A stretch of 39,167 nucleotides of DNA from an uncultured Bacteroidota bacterium. GTDB taxonomy: Bacteria; Bacteroidota; Bacteroidia; Bacteroidales; FEN-979. A program made the position numbers and the translations under genes. The DNA is taken from assembly GCA_937862805.1 (NCBI GenBank), contig CALMDO010000003.1, forward strand, positions 1-39,167, written 5' to 3'. This document shows positions 33,801-39,167 of the stretch, one piece after another. The notes beneath the pieces were generated by a model. That model had not been told where the DNA came from. It saw only the letters and a list, made by a program, of their open reading frames with translations, and made no database searches. How positions within the stretch are numbered: position 1 is the first letter of the stretch; every line of letters begins with the position of its first letter.

Positions 33801-35165
33801 AAAGCGGCGCATCCCGAAACGCTCGTTGTCCTTGATCCCGTCACCGAAGTTCACGCCGTTGATGGCGTCGGATTTCACGAGGAAGGGAGCGGAATACATT
33901 TCATCGGGGCCGTAGTTCATTTCGATGACGGTTCCGTTCATCCCTACGATATCGCAACTTCCTTTAAAGGAGGGACCTCTGAGGGTATTTCCTTTAAAAG
34001 AGGGGTTATCATAACCATCGGGATCCATGTAAGGACCCTGGAAGAAGTCGACACCGACTGCAGGCGGATGGGCGCCGTACGCGTAGGACTGACCGGTACC
34101 ATCAACCGGTGTCCCATTGTAGCAGTAACCAAGCCCGCGGTTCACGTCGCAACCGACATAGTCGTCGTTGGCGTAGCCCAGGTCGGGGTCAACCCACTGG
34201 CTGAAGTAGGTTCCGGTTAGTGTGTAAGTGGAGCGGTTGATGATCTCGTAAGAGTAAAAAGTCATGTTGTTGATCTCATCATTGGTGGCAAAGGCAAAGT
34301 ACTGGGCCCGGATCTCCATCCCGATCGGGTCGCCGGTCGTTTCCGAGTGATAATTACCTTTATCGTTATAAACACTCCAGATGGTCTGGTCTCCTTTGAG
34401 TACCTGATCGACGAGGATACCCATCGTATCGGAGGGTGATCCGTCTTTTACCTTTGCCCTGGCAATCAATTCGCCTGGTTTCAGGTTTTTGGGACAGAGG
34501 TTATTGGCCAGATCGTAATAGGGGTAGTCACCCTGACGGGGATCGTACACGCCGTCGCCGTTGATATCATAGAAAGGGGCCATGTAGAAGGCCTGGCCTT
34601 TGGAAATATCACCATGGGCGGGCCAATCGAGGATAGACTTGGGAATGGTATAGTCGGGATAGGAAGCTTTATCATCCCACCAGGCCAGAAATTCCTGTAC
34701 TTCTGCACGGGTCATCGTGAACAATTTATCCCATTTGGCACAGGTTTCAACATCCACAGCAGCGGTTCCGTCAACAGTCAGGGGGCCGGGCCAGAAGTCG
34801 TTCTTGGTGTGGGCCGTGGCGGTGGTAGGGCCCTGACCGAACCGATAAGCTGCCAGTTTCAGGTTGTTGTTGATATCGATACCACCGATCCAGAGGGAGG
34901 TAGAGAACAAGGAGGTTTTTTTGGAACCTTTGGGAATCTCGTATTCGGCGTTTTCGAGGAACCATCCATTGCCGTAAGAATACATGAGGGTCCTTACGTT
35001 ATTGATATCAAGGTATTTATAGCTTGATCCTGCAGCACAACCGGCCGCTGTTTCTTTGATAACATCGGTACTTTTGCCACCGTTTTTGTGAACCTCTTCC
35101 GCAAAAACGGCATTGGTAGTCCACATACAGAATGCTATCACTAAAAAGCGAAGTATATTTTTCAT
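30846..35165 (-). CDS. Giant exported surface protein with FlgD-like C-terminal domain
   Basis: 1,439 aa from the ATG at 35165, with a signal peptide (MKNILRFLVIAFCMWTTNA, then VFAEEV). No enzymatic domain recognised. A calcium-type loop DINGDGVYD lies at about residues 200-208, in a FYDINGDGVYDPRQGDYPYY context. Many aromatic, Gly, Asn and Asp residues suggest extended beta structure. The C-terminus carries VVPNPYYAYDDYERNQLDNR, then a FlgD-Ig-like segment (VTIFDMSGTMIRQF, TSIDWDLKNFAGIPIAGGVY) and ends TLKWFGILRPVDLNAL. This resembles T9SS cargo ends, but it lacks the usual Lys-rich last strand, so T9SS export is likely rather than certain. It lies between a TonB-dependent receptor (58 nt) and a PorV-like barrel (47 nt) in one cluster. 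Confidence 0.75.
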   Translation of the reverse strand: MKNILRFLVIAFCMWTTNAVFAEEVHKNGGKSTDVIKETAAGCAAGSSYKYLDINNVRTLMYSYGNGWFLENAEYEIPKGSKKTSLFSTSLWIGGIDINNNLKLAAYRFGQGPTTATAHTKNDFWPGPLTVDGTAAVDVETCAKWDKLFTMTRAEVQEFLAWWDDKASYPDYTIPKSILDWPAHGDISKGQAFYMAPFYDINGDGVYDPRQGDYPYYDLANNLCPKNLKPGELIARAKVKDGSPSDTMGILVDQVLKGDQTIWSVYNDKGNYHSETTGDPIGMEIRAQYFAFATNDEINNMTFYSYEIINRSTYTLTGTYFSQWVDPDLGYANDDYVGCDVNRGLGYCYNGTPVDGTGQSYAYGAHPPAVGVDFFQGPYMDPDGYDNPSFKGNTLRGPSFKGSCDIVGMNGTVIEMNYGPDEMYSAPFLVKSDAINGVNFGDGIKDNERFGMRRFVYHNNSNAGVPSYMQDPQYASEYYLFLRGIWKDNSKMIYGGNAHYSAGGYGPECDFMFPDETDLCDWGTNGQPPNGLKKWTEVLAGNNPQDRRFMQSAGPFTLLPGACNYITVGIPWARSISGTPEESVALLKIVDDKCQSLFDNCFAVLSGPNAPDLTIEEMDKELIIYISNRRTNDAGNNYNEKYVEYDPNIPNPDTLGHNERNDSLYHFEGYQIYQLKDATVSAADIDDQSKARLVAQCDVQNGVTKLVNWSYDQNLGGNKGEVMVDGADKGIRHSFVFTKDMFATGDDRLINHKQYYYVAVAYAYNQYKKYNGLDPTALDGQKTPYLRGRSNIKTYTAIPHIPLGEIMNAAYGEGPVITRIQGQGNGGMITEFTEATIAEIMSKPPADSTNVYGGPDYPICYNPTYLVNKGPLQVKVIDPLNVVDGEYTVKFDSMVSVNAGNPFTNKKKIQFGKWTLYNNKTGMSYRSDTTTIYAYEQVFLDLGIALTLYQVPNAGDSLRGSVTSDNGLLWAPSAIYEDSTRVWLGGIPDSDIPESYYNWIRSGTYKGSDTRFYDWNMGSGEVGQPWDPNKNFQKIQNGTWAPYCLAAINGDELFVGPAYGKRSKLIATMDNLCSVDIVITPDKTKWSRCPVVELCPKTALAQGGAKIFDFRKAPSVNVDGDTGVVSDNPMYNSSYINATGMGWFPGYAINLETGERLNIMFGENSWLVADNGRDMIWNPSDRVYDAGGVPVFGGQHYVYIMNHKSFVVANIKLDYPAYDAGAYIRKIMLKTPATIYKDNTYATALYTTIPLAIAGKEWLSNTVTTKIRVSKPYKRYYSEPLPYDSTGIPDTLNKNYPVYVFNTSSIATTKYSQDKATTDLDLINVVPNPYYAYDDYERNQLDNRIKIVNLPTKCTVTIFDMSGTMIRQFAVDKSGIAEPRASTAGLNTDAKTSIDWDLKNFAGIPIAGGVYLIHVKAEGLGERTLKWFGILRPVDLNAL

Positions 35166-35223
35166 TTTCGAGGTATTTTTTACTAAACTGAAATTTCTTC
35201 TCATAACCATGGCTGTCTCATCC

Positions 35224-38200
35224 TTAGAAGTTAAACATTACGCCGAACCGGATGGTACGGGGTGAGCTGTAGTTATAGGGAGTGTTCATCTGAATGGAGT
35301 ACAGATCGCGGTATGATTGCGGATCGACCTGTTGGTTGATGGCGTTTTGCCATTCGGGGGCCGACAGGTAACCATCGTCGTCAGCAGTTCCGGTAGCCGG
35401 ATACACGGCAACGACTGTTTTGGAATTCAGCAGGTTGGTGAATTCAAAATAAACATTGATGGTTCCCATTTTCTTTTTGTTGAGAGCGAAGTTAAAATCT
35501 TTGTCAACCCGTGCACCGATGAGGAACTGCCAGGGGAGCCTTGCACCATTGATGGTTCCCTGGATGGGGCCCATGGCGCCGAAAGGCAATATTTTGCTGG
35601 TTTTGGTGTAGGGTGTTCCCGATCCACCGGTGATGGTGAAGTTGGCGCCAAAATTCGAGAGGAATTGAACGGGGGGTTTTCCGCTCTTCTTTCTTTTAAT
35701 AACTGGTCCGTTATAATCTTTTCCGCTTCCCCACCGGTAGTCGAGACTGATGTTGAACTGGTGGCGTTGGTCAAAGTTCAACGGGTTGAGGGTACGGAGG
35801 TTCGGTTGGTCTGACCGGATGATGGTCTGGGCAGCGTTGGGATCCGATCCGGTGCCTTCGGCAAATTGGAGGGTATAGTTGAAACGCACTCTTGCATTGC
35901 CTGTTCTGCGGAGATCGTAGGTGAGGGTTAATCCCTTGACGGTACCAAAGTCGATGTTGGTATAAGAGTAATAAGTTTTGGGATAGGCACCTGTGAGGCG
36001 GTATTGCTGGATCTGGTCGCGCATTTCGCGGTAGAAGACGGCCAGTTTGAGGGACGAGGCGTTGTTGATCTTCTGCTGGAAGCCCAATTCATAATCGATC
36101 GTACGCTCTGGTTTCAGGTTGGGATTGTTGATGGTCCCTGAACTTCCCGTTACACCAATATAATAATAGGAGATGGGGTCGATCTGTACTTCAGCGGAGG
36201 AGGGACGTTGGGTAAGAATGTCGTAGTGTGCATAGAATAAAGCATCATCGGAGATGGGGAAGGAGAAGGAGATACGGGGCATGAAATTGGTCTGCGGATC
36301 GTAATCTTTAAAAACCCCGGCGGTGATTGATTTGTTGGAGGGATCCACGAGGTAGGGCTGTACGCCGTTACCGCGGTCTAAGACCCTGACCGGGTCGGTG
36401 ATCGGGCTCCCGTCGGAGTTGTACCAGTTGCTGTTATTACGGTAACCGGTGATGGCGGTAGGATTGGAAGCATCGTCAACATAAACGACATAATCGCTGC
36501 CAATGCCTGAGGGATGGGTGATGTACTGTCCATTCATTTGATTGACTTCTCCTGCGGTTTTTGCCGGGTAGAAGAGGTAGGGGTCTTTCAGGACAGCCTG
36601 GTTGGCGTCGAAACGGTCGACACGGATACCAATATTAAAGATCAGGTCTTTGAAAGCGAATTTATCCTGGATATAACCGGCCATATAAATCGGTTGATAA
36701 GAGCCGATGGGGCGGGTATAGTTACCGTTGGCATCTTTGGCTGTGAAAAATTCATCAAAACCGGGTTGTTTGCTCATTTTATTGCCCATGTAGTCGTAGC
36801 CGGCATAGGCAACGATCGGGGAGCCGTCTTTGAGCAACTCATCGGCACTGAACATATCGATCGAAAAGAGTTGGTCGCCTGCTTTCACCGTATGCAGTTC
36901 CATGTTCTTGTCGTAATAACTGATGGTATTATCGGCGAAACTGTAGGAATCGATGTCAATCCAGTCAGTTCCGTCAACCGGTAATCCAAGTTTTTTACGA
37001 AGGTTGATATCGAAGGTCCGCTGGAGGGTGGATACATATTTGCGGTTGTAGTTAATGGTATCCATGAAAACGCCGTCGCGGTAAACTTCGATGGGATTGT
37101 TCAGGTCGAGGTCGCGTAACTGGGCGTTGGTCAAACCCCTCATGGTTTCCCACAACTGGATTCCTGCATTGGAGTATGAAGAGGAGGTGCGTTGTTGGTA
37201 TTGCAAACCAAGTTGGATTTCATGGTTGCCGAAGTCGGCTGCGAAGGAGGCATTAACAGCGAGCTGGTCTGTGTTGGAAATGGCATATCCGTTGGCACGG
37301 TTCCCCACGTTGGCCCACATGCTGTAAGGTGCGGTGGGTTCCATCCCGTTGACCAAACCCCGGCCGGAGATAATCTCATCGATGTTTTGGTAGTGAGAAG
37401 TCGGATCTTCAAAGAAACCGTAATACTGTTGGGTCCAGTTGGATGATTCGGGGTTGATGTCGGAACCTCTGAAGACCACAATGGTATCACGGGTACCGTT
37501 TTGGAGGTGGGCCCACTTTCTGGCAACTGAGTCGTAAGCCAACTCAGGGGTGTAAGCGCGTACAGTCTGGGTGGTGAAACTTCCCACATAGCCGTATTTG
37601 AAGTAGTTGTCTTTGTGTTCGGCATCTTCTGATTTGGCAAAGGAGCGGGTAAAGTCGGCGCCGATGGAATAATAGATGTTCTTAACGAACGATTTGCTAT
37701 CGGAGGCGGTGGGGAAACGCTGGGTGAATCTTCCGTTCACACGCCAGGTATAACCGGTAGTGTGGGTGTTGTACTGCCAGTCTAACAATGAGTTACTAAA
37801 ATTAAAGCTGCGGTTGTCGTACCGGGTGAAAGTACCGCCAACGGAAACGTTGATGGTGGGCGATACCCTGAAGTCCAGTTTACCGGATACGTTGATATTG
37901 GTTCCCGAAGTATTCCGGGTATATTTGGTTTTTTCCATCTGGTCATAGGTGAGGAATTCAGCGTTGTAGAACACAGCCTGATTCTGCCCGTAAAGACGGA
38001 GAGGGTTGACTTTCAGGTAATCCTGAACGTCATCGGTCACTTTGTAAAGTGGGAAAGCGGCCGGAGCCCCATCTTTCTGATAAATAAAATCACCTGCGAT
38101 GAAGAAGCCCATGATCGGGGTTTTGGTGCCACGAACCGTATCTTTTTTAGAAACGACCGGACCGGTAAAGTTCAACCCCACCCTGTTATATCCAAAAGCA

Positions 38201-38937
38201 TCGAGATATTGAGAAGATTGCAGGTCGATTCCCCCTGAAAAATCTTTGGAAGGGCCTTTGGTCGTAACATTGATGATACCACCTGTGGCATCCCCGTAAG
38301 CGGCAGGGGTACCACCCAGGATGACCTCCACCTGCTCAATTGCTGACTGCGGGAGGTTGTTGCTACCTGTGACACGCATTCCGTCGATGTAGTAAACTGT
38401 TCCGGACGACCGTTGGCCACGCATACTGGTGATGTTCCCGTTAGCGTCAGTTGTAACACCACCGACCGTCGTAGCTACGGCTGCAGCCGATTTATTGGCC
38501 ATCTTGGAAATTTCTTCCGAGGTCACCGTACCTCCTGAAGTGGTCTGGTCCTTGGAAATAAGGGGTACCTTATATTGTACGATCTCAATTTCATTGAGGG
38601 TGGTGGTAGCTACTTCAAGTTCCAGATTCTGGAACGTAATCTTGTCAGGCGCAATAATGATCCCCTTGATCATGAATGGTTTGTACCCGACAAAACTGGC
38701 CTTTAAATCAACTTTTCCCGGAGGTACCGGCTTGATCTGAAAGTTCCCGTCAAAATCCGAAGTAGAGCCTCCGACCTGGACACCCCCCACTTCTACAACC
38801 ACATTCGCAAACGAGATCGGCTCCTTGCTCTGTTTATCAACGATTTTTCCCTTAATCGTACCGGAGCCGGTTTGTGAAAATACTAACAAACTTGTTGCCA
38901 GTACTAATCCAATAGACAATAGTAAATTTCTTAACAT
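35224..38937 (-). CDS. TonB-dependent receptor with carboxypeptidase-regulatory-like domain
   Basis: 1,237 aa. Signal peptide MLRNLLLSIGLVLATSLLVF, then SQTGSG. Residues about 25-110 form the CarboxypepD-regulatory-like beta-sandwich (GTIKGKIVDKQSKEPISFAN). The plug follows at about 120-230, with YYIDGMRVTGSNNLPQSAIE and EVILGGTPAAYGDATGGIIN. The rest is a 22-strand barrel pattern ending in an aromatic residue (RTIRFGVMFNF). It imports a ligand across the outer membrane, powered by TonB-ExbBD. Its length and domain order resemble SusC relatives, but no SusD gene follows; a giant exported protein is next instead. The ligand is unknown. No exact -7 box was found in the AT-rich 130 nt upstream. 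Confidence 0.92.
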   Translation of the reverse strand: MLRNLLLSIGLVLATSLLVFSQTGSGTIKGKIVDKQSKEPISFANVVVEVGGVQVGGSTSDFDGNFQIKPVPPGKVDLKASFVGYKPFMIKGIIIAPDKITFQNLELEVATTTLNEIEIVQYKVPLISKDQTTSGGTVTSEEISKMANKSAAAVATTVGGVTTDANGNITSMRGQRSSGTVYYIDGMRVTGSNNLPQSAIEQVEVILGGTPAAYGDATGGIINVTTKGPSKDFSGGIDLQSSQYLDAFGYNRVGLNFTGPVVSKKDTVRGTKTPIMGFFIAGDFIYQKDGAPAAFPLYKVTDDVQDYLKVNPLRLYGQNQAVFYNAEFLTYDQMEKTKYTRNTSGTNINVSGKLDFRVSPTINVSVGGTFTRYDNRSFNFSNSLLDWQYNTHTTGYTWRVNGRFTQRFPTASDSKSFVKNIYYSIGADFTRSFAKSEDAEHKDNYFKYGYVGSFTTQTVRAYTPELAYDSVARKWAHLQNGTRDTIVVFRGSDINPESSNWTQQYYGFFEDPTSHYQNIDEIISGRGLVNGMEPTAPYSMWANVGNRANGYAISNTDQLAVNASFAADFGNHEIQLGLQYQQRTSSSYSNAGIQLWETMRGLTNAQLRDLDLNNPIEVYRDGVFMDTINYNRKYVSTLQRTFDINLRKKLGLPVDGTDWIDIDSYSFADNTISYYDKNMELHTVKAGDQLFSIDMFSADELLKDGSPIVAYAGYDYMGNKMSKQPGFDEFFTAKDANGNYTRPIGSYQPIYMAGYIQDKFAFKDLIFNIGIRVDRFDANQAVLKDPYLFYPAKTAGEVNQMNGQYITHPSGIGSDYVVYVDDASNPTAITGYRNNSNWYNSDGSPITDPVRVLDRGNGVQPYLVDPSNKSITAGVFKDYDPQTNFMPRISFSFPISDDALFYAHYDILTQRPSSAEVQIDPISYYYIGVTGSSGTINNPNLKPERTIDYELGFQQKINNASSLKLAVFYREMRDQIQQYRLTGAYPKTYYSYTNIDFGTVKGLTLTYDLRRTGNARVRFNYTLQFAEGTGSDPNAAQTIIRSDQPNLRTLNPLNFDQRHQFNISLDYRWGSGKDYNGPVIKRKKSGKPPVQFLSNFGANFTITGGSGTPYTKTSKILPFGAMGPIQGTINGARLPWQFLIGARVDKDFNFALNKKKMGTINVYFEFTNLLNSKTVVAVYPATGTADDDGYLSAPEWQNAINQQVDPQSYRDLYSIQMNTPYNYSSPRTIRFGVMFNF

Positions 38938-39065
38938 ACCATATAATTTTATGTTAGATTATAAATGCGCTGTAAAAGTTGGTAAAAATAATAATTATTT
39001 AAAATGATATTCAAAATAATTTTCCCCGTGCCGGAAATATATAACCATTCTAAATTAAATCTGAA

Positions 39066-39167
39066 ATGATTCTTTATCGCTGGTTTCGCGCATTACTTAT
39101 ACCATTTGAACTGCTTCTCAAAACTACCGGCGGCAGGACCTCCCTCCTTGTTAATTTTTTCACAATA
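39066..39167 (+). CDS. Possible start of a truncated unknown protein
   Basis: An ATG at 39066 opens 34 codons without a stop to the window edge; the product begins MILYRWFRALLIPFELLLKT, with an aromatic, basic and hydrophobic pattern like a membrane-protein start. It is divergent from the TonB-dependent receptor gene. Too little is present for a function, and no exact -7 box was seen, so it may be chance. Confidence 0.4.
   Translation, partial: MILYRWFRALLIPFELLLKTTGGRTSLLVNFFTI

Noticed and set aside
37140-37640. 166-codon open frame on the minus strand, within the receptor gene
   Set aside because: It is a frame-shifted copy of TonB-dependent receptor coding sequence with Pro/Thr/Ser-rich, low-information content.
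38938-39065. Promoter for the TonB-dependent receptor
   Set aside because: The stretch is AT-rich and several near matches exist, but none is an exact TAnnTTTG with a suitable -33, so none is listed.

Overview
The window comes from a Bacteroidota (Bacteroidetes) chromosome, most likely an anaerobic, amino-acid-fermenting member related to Bacteroidales. Evidence: many gene starts are preceded by the Bacteroidota -7 element TAnnTTTG (exact at least eight times); a secreted beta-propeller protein ends in a type IX secretion (T9SS)-like sorting domain; a TonB-dependent receptor carries the N-terminal carboxypeptidase-regulatory-like domain typical of the phylum; a PorV/PorQ-type barrel and a long Bacteroidota-type PurF are present. 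Coding density is very high and no stretch over 300 nt lacks a gene. I saw no tRNA, rRNA, CRISPR array, insertion sequence or prophage.

Layout. 1-2446 (-): three consecutive genes for UDP-2,3-diacetamido sugar-uronate synthesis (wbpE, wbpD, wbpB; the last is cut by the window edge). 2576-3229 (+): elbB. 3273-6846 (-): phosphate butyryltransferase, an amino-acid permease and butyrate kinase, divergent from tryptophanase at 7006 (+), which is followed by free-Met-sulfoxide reductase and MntP. This block fits uptake and fermentation of amino acids with ATP formed from an acyl-CoA. 9509-9955 (+): a QueD-like enzyme. 9959-11100 (-): ECF sigma factor and membrane anti-sigma. 11263-15774 (+): RND efflux adaptor and pump, facing tail-to-tail a TetR regulator and TolC channel (15780-17792, -).

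17864-19423 (-): an Asp-box beta-propeller protein with a T9SS-like tail, divergent from an M14 metallocarboxypeptidase (19555-21351, +). 21341-24707 (-): a selenium operon, mnmH followed by a cysteine desulfurase-SelD fusion, which together could take selenium from selenocysteine to selenophosphate to 2-selenouridine in tRNA. 24810-26792 (+): a polytopic membrane protein with C-terminal TPRs. 26827-28728 (+): a PurF-type enzyme. 28744-29626 (-): greA and a HIT protein. 29722-38937 (-): an outer-membrane cluster of TonB-dependent receptor, a 1,439-residue exported protein and a PorV-like barrel, closed by a clear intrinsic terminator. A truncated ORF may begin at 39066 (+).

The most unusual items are the cysteine desulfurase-SelD fusion, the palindrome lying on the tryptophanase promoter, the extra membrane hairpin in the RND pump, and the receptor/giant exported protein/PorV-like trio. 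All functional calls rest on reading the translated sequence by eye; no database search was run.
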